From assembly GCA_017516485.1 (NCBI GenBank), contig JAFXCH010000049.1, positions 1 to 64,000 of the forward strand: a stretch of DNA of 64,000 bases. Direction: 5' to 3'. The notes beneath the pieces are model-generated. The model had not been told where the DNA came from and ran no database searches. It was given only the letters and a program-made list of their open reading frames with translations. The translations under genes were made by a program, and so were the position numbers. Origin of the DNA: Clostridia bacterium. GTDB taxonomy: Bacteria > Bacillota > Clostridia > Oscillospirales > Acutalibacteraceae. Below, piece after piece: positions 24,529 through 32,164 of this stretch; the first letter of the stretch is position 1, and each line of letters starts with the position of its first letter.

Positions 24529-26166
24529 ATGCAAGAGTTTATAAAATTTCTGTTTACTATTTTTACTACTCTTTCAGTCTTTTTCTCAAATCTGTTAGTC
24601 CCTGCAACGGTGTATCCGGAAAGTGAAAACTTTGATTTTTCATTTCTTCAGTATCCCGATGAAGCGATAATAACACTTGAAGAAGCGGGGCTTACCGAGC
24701 AGGAGCTTGTAGGCCGTGCTTCGGCAGAGCTGCCCGAGTACGTACAGTCGGGCGGATATGATGATATGAACGGAATTACTATTTCACCGTATTATACCGC
24801 AAAGGTCAGCGGCGAGGAAATTCCTGTTTATGCTTCGGTTGTTTTTATCCGTGTAGACGATACCGGCACGCTTCATTCTTTTTCCGAGATTTATGTTGAT
24901 TCAGAAAAAGATTTTTCATTCAATATTGAAATAACGGGTGCCGATGTTGAACTGAAAAATGCAATAGTACTGCCCGAATCACACGGCGTAAAGGCACAGT
25001 GCAAAGATAATACAGTCACCGCATCAATCAACAAAACAGGTGTTTATACATTCCTTTTCAATAACGCAAACCAGTACTACGGCTATACGCTTATGGTGCG
25101 CGAAAAGGTTGACGAGGATGCGGAAATAGCAGCATACATAGAAGAATACGGAGAAGATAGCGTCTGGGTCCTTGATAAAGGTGTTTATAATTACGACTAT
25201 GTCAACCTTGTCGGACACAATAATCTTGTAATCTATCTGCGCGAAGGTGCTTATGTTATGGCAAACCACCTTTACGATATTGACTGTGCAGAGGATGAAA
25301 ACAAATACTTTGAGCCTACTGCACCCGGTGATAACTCAATAGGACTTACGAGATATCCCTTCATCAATTTCTACAACTGCAATAACATAACGCTTGCAGG
25401 CAGGGGTGTTATAGATATGACACGCCTTGACAGAAGAGAACGCAGAGGCGTTGTATTCACCTCATGCAACAACGTAACCGTTCGAGACGTTAAAATTATC
25501 AATTCACCCGAGTGGTCATTTATTTCCTACGGCTGTACGGATGTTGATATTGACAATGTAGATATCATAGGCAACCGCGGCAACTGCGACGGCTTTGCAA
25601 TTTGTAACAGCCATAACGTTACCGTTGACAACTGCTTTGCACGAGTAGCGGACGATACCTTTGAGGTTAAAGCACTCGGCGGCTCGATGGACAGTAAAAA
25701 TATAACCTTCACAAACTGTATAGCATGGGGCGGATATGCAAGATGCTTCGGCATTACGGGTGAAGTAATTAATAAGATTTCCGACGTTACATTCCGCGAC
25801 TGTGCTGTAGTTTACCGTGACGCAATCTGGAATAACGACAGAATAGGTTCACTTGTTGTAGTTGCCGAGATGACCGAAGGCGGCATTGACGGAGTGCTTT
25901 TTGAGAATATCGAGATATTCCGTGATGAAGGCAGACCTATTCTTGTAAAGATTTACGATGAAGAGGCTGAGGATTTTGAGATTAAGAATGTTGTTTTCAG
26001 AAACATTTCTTACACCTCATATATGAGGCCGAAAATTGCAGGTACTGACAGTGATACAAACACGGTGCAGGTCGAGCTTGATGGTATTACCGTCTGCGGA
26101 AAGAAGCAGTCATTCCCCAAAACAATGTTCACTATCGGTAAATACTGTGAAGTAACTTCAAAATAA
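24529..26166 (+). CDS. GH28-like right-handed beta-helix glycosidase, exported
   Basis: 545 residues from the ATG at 24529 (AAGGTGG upstream). An N-terminal hydrophobic helix is followed by a beta-sandwich-like region. The parallel beta-helix has FINFYNCNNITLAGRGVID, SPEWSF, GNRGNCDGFAICNSHNVT and VADDTFEVKA. These correspond to the NxD and DD acidic motifs of GH28/GH49-type enzymes, but the usual GHG-RIK pair is not obvious. The likely function is hydrolysis of a plant or host polysaccharide outside the cell. It is the second of three beta-helix proteins in the window. Confidence 0.75.
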   Translation: MQEFIKFLFTIFTTLSVFFSNLLVPATVYPESENFDFSFLQYPDEAIITLEEAGLTEQELVGRASAELPEYVQSGGYDDMNGITISPYYTAKVSGEEIPVYASVVFIRVDDTGTLHSFSEIYVDSEKDFSFNIEITGADVELKNAIVLPESHGVKAQCKDNTVTASINKTGVYTFLFNNANQYYGYTLMVREKVDEDAEIAAYIEEYGEDSVWVLDKGVYNYDYVNLVGHNNLVIYLREGAYVMANHLYDIDCAEDENKYFEPTAPGDNSIGLTRYPFINFYNCNNITLAGRGVIDMTRLDRRERRGVVFTSCNNVTVRDVKIINSPEWSFISYGCTDVDIDNVDIIGNRGNCDGFAICNSHNVTVDNCFARVADDTFEVKALGGSMDSKNITFTNCIAWGGYARCFGITGEVINKISDVTFRDCAVVYRDAIWNNDRIGSLVVVAEMTEGGIDGVLFENIEIFRDEGRPILVKIYDEEAEDFEIKNVVFRNISYTSYMRPKIAGTDSDTNTVQVELDGITVCGKKQSFPKTMFTIGKYCEVTSK

Positions 26167-26226
26167 AACAAGAGGATTATCAGAGCCGATACTGGATTTT
26201 ATATGTCTCGTTTTTGAAAAAAACTA

Positions 26227-26255
26227 TTGAAATTTTGTAAAATTGAGTGTATAAT
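26227..26255 (+). promoter_or_regulatory. Promoter of the thiamine-uptake operon
   Basis: TTGAAA (26227-26232), 17-bp spacer, TATAAT (26250-26255), 18 bp before the first TPP aptamer. Confidence 0.8.
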
Positions 26256-26272
26256 ACAAAACGAAATAAATA

Positions 26273-26362
26273 CAGGGGAGCTTGTGTGAGCAGGCTGAGA
26301 GGAAGTAATCAAACTTCGACCCTATAACCTGATGCGGATAATGCCGCCGTAGGAAGTCATAC
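26273..26362 (+). promoter_or_regulatory. TPP riboswitch 1 (THI element)
   Basis: AGGGGAGC, CTGAGAGGA, a P3 hairpin arm, GACCCTATAACCTGATGCGG, ATAATGCCG and GTAGGAAG occur in the canonical order of the thiamin pyrophosphate aptamer. It is followed by its own terminator at 26379-26410. Confidence 0.95.
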
Positions 26363-26378
26363 AAATGAGTTTTTACAG

Positions 26379-26410
26379 GAGGCATCCGAAAAGGGTGCCT
26401 CTGTTTTTTT
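26379..26410 (+). terminator. Riboswitch 1 terminator
   Basis: GAGGCATCC-GAAAA-GGGTGCCTC stem then seven T; expected to form when TPP is bound. Confidence 0.85.
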
Positions 26411-26423
26411 ATTTCATAAATTC

Positions 26424-26507
26424 CGGGGAGCCGTTATGGGCGGCTGAGAGGCAGGTGAACCTGCGACCCGCAAACCTGATCCGGATAATGCCGGCGTAGG
26501 AAGCATA
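26424..26507 (+). promoter_or_regulatory. TPP riboswitch 2 (THI element)
   Basis: A second complete aptamer: CGGGGAGCC, GGCTGAGAGG, GCAGGTGAACCTGC P3 hairpin, GACCCGCAAACCTGATCCGG, ATAATGCCGGCGTAGGAAG. It is diverged from copy 1, so it is not a recent duplication. Confidence 0.95.
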
Positions 26508-26548
26508 AAGTATAACAGTAATCTGCAGTAAACTGATATTACTTCAAG

Positions 26549-26586
26549 TTGCCTTCGCCGTTTTCCGGCGGAGGCAATTTTATTTT
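26549..26586 (+). terminator. Riboswitch 2 terminator
   Basis: TTGCCTTCGCCG-TTTT-CGGCGGAGGCAA hairpin, then TTTTATTTT ending at the Shine-Dalgarno GGAGGT of the first gene. A TTG inside the hairpin makes a spurious 17-codon extension of that gene. Confidence 0.85.
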
Positions 26587-26599
26587 GGAGGTAAAATTT

Positions 26600-26902
26600 A
26601 TGAAAGCAAGTATCGCAATCCAGGTTCTTCCCAAGGCAAAAGACGAAGATGAGCTCATTCGCATTGTAGATGAGGTTATCGCATTTATCAGAAGCAGCGG
26701 CTTACACTGCCACGTAGGTCCTTTTGAAACAACGGTTGAAGGCGAAGACTATGATCAACTTATGGATATTGTCAAAGAGTGTCAGCACGTAGCTGTAAGA
26801 GCAGGTGCCGAAAGCGTTTCAGCTTATGTCAGGGTTGTTTACAGACCCGAAGGTGAAATACTGACCATTGACAAAAAAATCAAAAAACATGCCCAAGCGT
26901 AA
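26600..26902 (+). CDS. Thiamine-binding protein (UPF0045 / MTH1187 / YkoF-like)
   Basis: 100 residues from the ATG at 26600 with GGAGGT 7 nt upstream. KASIAIQVLPKAKDEDELI, then HCHVGPFETTVEGEDYDQLM, match the small ferredoxin-like thiamine-binding fold. In the family it binds thiamine or a pyrimidine precursor in the cytoplasm and is often encoded with ThiXYZ. It is the first gene behind two TPP riboswitches and overlaps the permease gene. Confidence 0.88.
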   Translation: MKASIAIQVLPKAKDEDELIRIVDEVIAFIRSSGLHCHVGPFETTVEGEDYDQLMDIVKECQHVAVRAGAESVSAYVRVVYRPEGEILTIDKKIKKHAQA

Positions 26903-27653
26903 TTTACCGTCTGTTGCCGCCGTAGCCGCGTTACTGTTTATATGGCAGCTTGTTTGCTCGTTGGAGTTGGTACCGTCGTTTATGTTGCCGTCACCGATAG
27001 AGGTAATGCAGGCTTTTGTAAGCGAATTTCCTCTGCTGCTTGAGAACTCTGTTATCACTTTGCAGGAGGCATTTATCGGTCTGTTTCTCGGAGTAAGTGT
27101 GGGATTTGCCGTTGCTGTGTTAATGGATACATTCGGTTTGCTTTATAAAGCGTTTTATCCTTTGCTTATTATTACTCAGACAATTCCTTCTGTCGCAATC
27201 GCACCGCTTCTTGTGCTCTGGTTCGGTTACGAAATGACACCGAAGATTGTGTTGATAGTTATATCTACCTTCTTCCCCGTAACCGTCGGACTTCTTGACG
27301 GTTTCAGAAGTGCGGACAAAGATGCAATAGGTTTACTTCGCTCTATGGGTGCGAACCGAATAAAAGTTTTCCGCTATATCAAATTCCCTTCGGCATTACC
27401 TCAGCTTTTTTCGGGTCTGAGAATAGCTGCGGCATACAGCGTTGTCGGAGCAGTCATAAGCGAATGGCTCGGCGGTTTCGGTGGTCTGGGCGTTTATATG
27501 ACACGTGTTAAAAAAGCCTTCGCTTTTGATAAGATGTTTGCCGTAATTTTTCTTATCTCAGCTATTTCTCTTGCACTTATGGCTCTGGTCGGATTTGCGG
27601 AGAAAAAATGTATGCCTTACCGTAACTTAAACAAAAAAGGAGAAAAACTATGA
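26889..27653 (+). CDS. thiX: ABC transporter permease, ThiX-like
   Basis: About 254 residues, six membrane helices. The BPD-transporter loop motif is EAFIGLFLGVSVG... and the coupling segment is LLRSMGANRIKVFRYIKFPSALPQ. It moves the ligand delivered by the ThiY-like lipoprotein, driven by the ThiZ-like ATPase. The frame is open from a TTG at 26868; I prefer the ATG at 26889, though neither has a strong Shine-Dalgarno and translational coupling to the upstream gene is likely. Its stop overlaps the thiY ATG by 4 bp. Confidence 0.88.
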   Translation: MPKRNLPSVAAVAALLFIWQLVCSLELVPSFMLPSPIEVMQAFVSEFPLLLENSVITLQEAFIGLFLGVSVGFAVAVLMDTFGLLYKAFYPLLIITQTIPSVAIAPLLVLWFGYEMTPKIVLIVISTFFPVTVGLLDGFRSADKDAIGLLRSMGANRIKVFRYIKFPSALPQLFSGLRIAAAYSVVGAVISEWLGGFGGLGVYMTRVKKAFAFDKMFAVIFLISAISLALMALVGFAEKKCMPYRNLNKKGEKL

Positions 27654-28633
27654 AAAAAATAATTGCTGTGTTGCTGGCAGTTGCAATAATTCTTTGCTTG
27701 CCTGCCTGCAAGAAAGATGAACCAAACAAAATTACAATAGTTCTTGACTGGACACCCAACACAAACCATACCGGTATATTTGTTGCCCGGGACAAAGGAT
27801 ATTTTAAAGAAGCAGGTCTTGAAGTAGAGATTGTTCAGCCGCCCGAAGGCGGTGCGGAAGCACTTGTAGCATCGGGCAAAGCACAGTTCGGTGTTTCGTT
27901 TCAGGACAGCCTTGCACCTGCTTTTATAGGTGAGAGTGCAATTCCTGTTACTGCAGTTGCCGCAATAATTCAGCATAACACTTCGGGTATTGTTTCACGT
28001 AAAGGTGAAGGAATGCATACCCCCAAGGGTCTTGAAGGCAAGAAATACGCAACATGGGATATGGATGTTGAGAAGGAAACGATCCGTGAGGTAATGAAGG
28101 CTGACGGCGGTAATTTTGACCTTGTTGAGCTTATTCCTTCTACCGTTACGGATGAAGTGTCAGCACTGAAAAGCAGAAGTGTCGATGCAATATGGATTTT
28201 CTACGGCTGGGCAGGTGTAGCCTGCGAAACTGCAGGTCTTGAGACCGATTACTTTGAGTTTGCAGATATAGACCCCGTATTCGATTATTACACGCCCGTT
28301 ATAATAGGCAACAATGCGTGGCTTGAAGAAAATCCCGAAACAGCAAAGGCTTTCGTTGATGCGCTTTCAAAGGGATATACATACGCGGCAGAAAACTCCA
28401 AAGATGCCGCAGATATTCTGATGAATGCGGCACCCGAACTCAAATCAAACAGCGAGCTTGTCTATGCAAGCCAGGAATACCTGGCAAAAGAATATATATC
28501 CGATGCTTCAAAATGGGGAGAGTTTGACCCCGAGCGTTGGTCAGCTTTCTATAATTGGCTGAATGAAAAGAATCTTCTTGAAGAAAAAATCGACCCTGAT
28601 TTCGGCTTCACAAACGAATATCTGCCCGAATGA
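27650..28633 (+). CDS. thiY: Substrate-binding lipoprotein, ThiY-like (NMT1/THI5 domain)
   Basis: 327 residues. A lipoprotein signal peptide ends LPAC (lipid-modified Cys about residue 20). The NMT1/THI5-like fold shows LDWTPNTNHTGIFVARDKGY, EAGLEVEIVQPPEGGAEAL and VASGKAQFGVSFQD. Relatives bind formylaminopyrimidine, HMP or related thiamin precursors for salvage. Linkage to TPP riboswitches and a thiamine-binding protein supports this; the exact ligand cannot be read. Confidence 0.9.
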   Translation: MKKIIAVLLAVAIILCLPACKKDEPNKITIVLDWTPNTNHTGIFVARDKGYFKEAGLEVEIVQPPEGGAEALVASGKAQFGVSFQDSLAPAFIGESAIPVTAVAAIIQHNTSGIVSRKGEGMHTPKGLEGKKYATWDMDVEKETIREVMKADGGNFDLVELIPSTVTDEVSALKSRSVDAIWIFYGWAGVACETAGLETDYFEFADIDPVFDYYTPVIIGNNAWLEENPETAKAFVDALSKGYTYAAENSKDAADILMNAAPELKSNSELVYASQEYLAKEYISDASKWGEFDPERWSAFYNWLNEKNLLEEKIDPDFGFTNEYLPE

Positions 28634-28634
28634 T

Positions 28635-29369
28635 ATGAATAAGTTAGAAGTAAAAAACGTAAGTAAAAGCTTCGACGGTAAACCTGTGCTTAAAGACATT
28701 TCGGTTGAACTTAATCAAGGTGAACTTGTGTGCCTTCTCGGTGTGAGCGGAGGCGGAAAAACAACGCTGTTCAATATTATTTCAGGTCTGCTTACACCTG
28801 ACAGCGGTCAGGTGCTGCTTGACGGAAAGGATATCACCAATCAGCCCGGAAACATAAGCTATATGCTGCAAAAGGATTTGCTGCTGCCTTACAGGACAAT
28901 TGAGGATAATGCCGCATTACCTCTTTTACTGAAAGGAATAAAGAAAAAAGAAGCGCGAAAACAAGTGTCGCCGATGTTTTCACAGTTTGGTCTTGAGGGT
29001 ACGCAGAGGAAATATCCTTCGCAGCTTTCGGGCGGTATGCGTCAGCGTGCGGCATTACTCAGAACATATATGTTTTCAAAGGATGTTGCTCTGCTTGATG
29101 AGCCTTTCTCTGCACTTGATACAATAACGAAAAGTTCAATGCACAAATGGTATCTGAAGGTTATGGGTGAAATTAAGCTTTCAACGCTTTTCATTACTCA
29201 TGATATTGATGAAGCAATACTCATTTCGGACAGAATTTACCTGTTGTCCGGCACACCCGGAAAAATAACGGGCGAAATAATCATCAAAGAACCTAAACCT
29301 CGATGCGAAGATTTTAACCTGACAGCAGAGTTTCTGGAATACAAACGCAGGATTCTTTCACTGCTTTAA
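28635..29369 (+). CDS. thiZ: ABC transporter ATPase, ThiZ-like
   Basis: 244 residues from ATG at 28635, one base after the thiY stop. The longer frame from 28563 lies within thiY and is rejected. Walker A is GVSGGGKTT, the signature is LSGGMRQR, and Walker B is VALLDEPFSALD, with the switch histidine in FITHDIDEA. It powers the ThiX/ThiY importer. It is the last gene of the operon, followed by a terminator at 29388-29427. Confidence 0.92.
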   Translation: MNKLEVKNVSKSFDGKPVLKDISVELNQGELVCLLGVSGGGKTTLFNIISGLLTPDSGQVLLDGKDITNQPGNISYMLQKDLLLPYRTIEDNAALPLLLKGIKKKEARKQVSPMFSQFGLEGTQRKYPSQLSGGMRQRAALLRTYMFSKDVALLDEPFSALDTITKSSMHKWYLKVMGEIKLSTLFITHDIDEAILISDRIYLLSGTPGKITGEIIIKEPKPRCEDFNLTAEFLEYKRRILSLL

Positions 29370-29387
29370 GTGCTGCCGATAAAAATT

Positions 29388-29427
29388 AACTGCCCCTACT
29401 GTACGTATGATACAGCACGGGGCAGTT
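29388..29427. terminator. Bidirectional terminator between thiZ and copA
   Basis: AACTGCCCC..TGTA / TACA..GGGGCAGTT stem serving two convergent genes. Confidence 0.75.
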
Positions 29428-29443
29428 TGATTTTACCGAGTTG

Positions 29444-31894
29444 TTAAATTATTTCTGTTACCTCATATCCGTTGTCGGTTATGAGCTTTGTAAATACATC
29501 GTCCGAAACAGAGGCAGATAAGATTACGACCGCTGTACCCTCTGTATGGCTTACAATTGCCGAGTCAACTCCGTCGGTTTCTTCCAGTATCTTTTTGACT
29601 CGTGCCTCACAGTGCGGACACATCATGCCTTCAATCCTGATTGTTTTTTCCATTGTTTTCTCTTCTTTCTTTGGTTGCTGTTTAATTTTTTTATCTTTCT
29701 TTGCCGAATGAATATTACATAAATTGAGTCTGAGTGCATTTGTTACTACGCAGAAGCTCGAAAGGCTCATTGCCGCCGCACCAATCATCGGATTAAGAGT
29801 CAGCCCTGCCCACACAAAAGCACCTGCTGCTACGGGAATACAGATTACATTATAGCAGAATGCCCAGAAAAGATTCTGATGAATTGTGCGCAGGGTTGCA
29901 CGGCTGAGACGTATAGCTGCAGGCACATCGGAGAGAAAACTGTTTACAAGTACAACGTCTGCCGCATCCAATGCAACGTCGGTGCCTGCACCTATTGCGA
30001 TGCCTGTATCGGCACGGGTGAGGGCAGGGGCGTCGTTGATGCCGTCGCCGACCATTGCAACCTTGCCTTCTTTCTGCAGCTTTCTGATTGCCGCCTCTTT
30101 ACCGTCGGGTTTAACACCCGAAATAACTTCGTCAACGCCAACTTGTTTTCCTATAGCTTCGGCAGTTGTTTGGTTGTCACCCGTAAGCATAACAACACGG
30201 ATTCCCATAGCTTTAAGCTGAGAAACAGCTTCGGCACTGTCTGACTTTATTGTATCTGCAACGGCAATAATACCGAGCACTTTTTTGCCTTTTGCAAAGA
30301 AAATTGCGGTTTTGCCTTCACGCGAAATTCTGTTGGCTTCTTCAAGCAAATCTTTAGTAACACTCGCATACTTGCCGACAAATTCTGCATTACCGCCGCA
30401 TACCTTTTCTCCGTTAATCTCGGCAGTCAATCCGCCGCCGGGAAAAACTCTGAAGTCCGTTGTAGCGGAAGGGGAGATATTATTTTCATCACCGTATCGC
30501 ACAACAGCTTTTGCAAGCGGATGTTCACTTTTTATCTCAAGGCTGTAAGCCGTTTCAATCAGCTCTTTTTCGCCTATAATGTCCGTCACCTCGGGCTCGC
30601 CTTTGGTGATTGTGCCTGTTTTATCTAAGGCAACAATCTGCGTTTTGCCTGCATTCTCAAGGGAAGCGGCAGTTTTGAAAAGAATTCCGCTTTTAGCACC
30701 CTTGCCGTTGCCGACCATAATCGCAACAGGTGTTGCAAGGCCAAGAGCACAAGGGCAACTGATTACAAGCACGGATATTGCTCTTGTAAGTGCAAAGCCT
30801 GTGCTTTTGCCGAGAAGAAGCCATACAGCAAGCACTATAACGGCAATCGCGATAACACACGGTACAAAAATGCCCGACACTTTATCGGCAATCTTTGCAA
30901 TAGGTGCTTTTGTTGCCGCTGCATCACTTACCATTTTTATGATTTGCGAAAGCGTTGTATCTTCGCCGACACGCGTTGCCTTGCATCTGATATAACCCGA
31001 GCTGTTTATTGTAGCACCGCTTACGCTATCGCCGACAGCTTTTTCAACGGGAATGCTTTCACCCGTCAGTGCACTTTCATCAACCGCGCTGTTGCCCTCA
31101 ATAACAACACCGTCAACAGGAATGCTTTCGCCCGGACGGACTGCAAAAATATCGCCCTTGCGTACTTCTTCAATATTAACGCGGATTTCTTTTCCGTTAC
31201 GGATAACCGTTGCCGTTTTCGGTGCAAGATTCATAAGGCTTTTCAGTGCAGAGGTTGTTCTGCCCTTTGAGCGTGCCTCAAGCATTTTTCCGAAGGTAAT
31301 GAGTGCGAGTATCATCGCGGCAGACTCAAAATAAAGTCCGTGAAGAAAATCCGTCGGCATTGTTATAAGCATATAAACACTGTATACAAAAGATACACCC
31401 GAGCCGAGTGCAACAAGTGTATCCATATTCGGTGAGCGATGAATAACACCCTTAAAGCCGTTGATGAAAAACTTTCTGTTAATTATCAATACAATTAAAG
31501 AAAGTATCATCTGCAGGATTCCGATTGCCAAATGATTATGCTCCAAAATCGCAGGCAGAGGAAAGCCCCACATCGTATGTCCCATTGACACATACATCAG
31601 TAACAGAAGGAAAAAGAACGAAGCAACAAGCCTTTTGAAAAGTGCAGGCGTTTCTTTATCGGCAAGAATATCTGACTGCTCAGCTTTATTTTCAGCATCT
31701 TTCTTTGAAGCACCGTAGCCTGCTTTTTCTACTGCGGCAATAATTGCACTCGCATCTGCAGTGCCCTCAACTCCCATTGAGTTTGTAAGCAAGCTGACTG
31801 AGCAAGTTGTAACACCCTTTACACCGAGTACAGCTTTTTCGACTCTTGCGCTGCACGCTGCACAGCTCATTCCGCTTATATTGTACTGCTCCAT
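29444..31894 (-). CDS. copA: Copper-exporting P-type ATPase with C-terminal CopZ-like domain
   Basis: 816 residues. The N-terminal heavy-metal domain has [12 protein letters not shown]1B-ATPase core motifs follow: [16 protein letters not shown] (CPC site in a membrane helix), [20 protein letters not shown] and [12 protein letters not shown]. After the last helices, a Lys-rich linker ([15 protein letters not shown]) leads to a complete second metal-binding domain with [11 protein letters not shown]. That domain looks like a fused CopZ chaperone; it begins with Met and could also be made separately from an internal start. It exports Cu(I). It is monocistronic, with AAAGGAGAG before ATG. Confidence 0.92.
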   Translation of the reverse strand: MEQYNISGMSCAACSARVEKAVLGVKGVTTCSVSLLTNSMGVEGTADASAIIAAVEKAGYGASKKDAENKAEQSDILADKETPALFKRLVASFFFLLLLMYVSMGHTMWGFPLPAILEHNHLAIGILQMILSLIVLIINRKFFINGFKGVIHRSPNMDTLVALGSGVSFVYSVYMLITMPTDFLHGLYFESAAMILALITFGKMLEARSKGRTTSALKSLMNLAPKTATVIRNGKEIRVNIEEVRKGDIFAVRPGESIPVDGVVIEGNSAVDESALTGESIPVEKAVGDSVSGATINSSGYIRCKATRVGEDTTLSQIIKMVSDAAATKAPIAKIADKVSGIFVPCVIAIAVIVLAVWLLLGKSTGFALTRAISVLVISCPCALGLATPVAIMVGNGKGAKSGILFKTAASLENAGKTQIVALDKTGTITKGEPEVTDIIGEKELIETAYSLEIKSEHPLAKAVVRYGDENNISPSATTDFRVFPGGGLTAEINGEKVCGGNAEFVGKYASVTKDLLEEANRISREGKTAIFFAKGKKVLGIIAVADTIKSDSAEAVSQLKAMGIRVVMLTGDNQTTAEAIGKQVGVDEVISGVKPDGKEAAIRKLQKEGKVAMVGDGINDAPALTRADTGIAIGAGTDVALDAADVVLVNSFLSDVPAAIRLSRATLRTIHQNLFWAFCYNVICIPVAAGAFVWAGLTLNPMIGAAAMSLSSFCVVTNALRLNLCNIHSAKKDKKIKQQPKKEEKTMEKTIRIEGMMCPHCEARVKKILEETDGVDSAIVSHTEGTAVVILSASVSDDVFTKLITDNGYEVTEII

Positions 31895-31958
31895 AACGGA
31901 CTCTCCTTTCCTTAAGAAGCTACAATATATATTTTATCATATATTTATAAAAAATTCC

Positions 31959-31994
31959 ACAGCGACAGGAAGAATAATTCTTCTTGCCGCTGTC
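31959..31994 (-). terminator. Terminator of the feo operon
   Basis: ACAGCG-CAGGAAGAA / TTCTTCTTG-CGCTGT near-perfect hairpin just past the small Cys-rich gene. Confidence 0.6.
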
Positions 31995-31997
31995 AGT

Positions 31998-32162
31998 TCA
32001 GTCAGTTTTTTTATCGGAACATCCACAGTTGCATTTATCGCCGCACTGCTTTGCATAAGGGCAACCGATACATTTTTCACCGCGTTTTTTTGCACGGATA
32101 AGGTACCATATTATGCCTGCGGCAATTGCAACCAAAATTAAAATAACAATAATATTTTCCAT
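31998..32162 (-). CDS. FeoB-associated Cys-rich membrane protein
   Basis: 54 residues. An N-terminal membrane helix (about 4-22) is followed by a cytoplasmic Cys-rich tail with CIGCPYAKQCGDKCNCGC (seven cysteines). Proteins of this type occur after feoB in Firmicutes and are thought to assist ferrous iron transport; the mechanism is not established. The ATG is 2 bp after the feoB stop, so it is co-transcribed. It is too short for usual ORF cut-offs. Confidence 0.9.
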   Translation of the reverse strand: MENIIVILILVAIAAGIIWYLIRAKKRGEKCIGCPYAKQCGDKCNCGCSDKKTD

Positions 32163-32164
32163 AA

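Noticed and set aside
26549-26599. 17-codon extension of the thiamine-binding gene
   Set aside because: It begins inside the riboswitch terminator hairpin; the ATG at 26600 has the Shine-Dalgarno.
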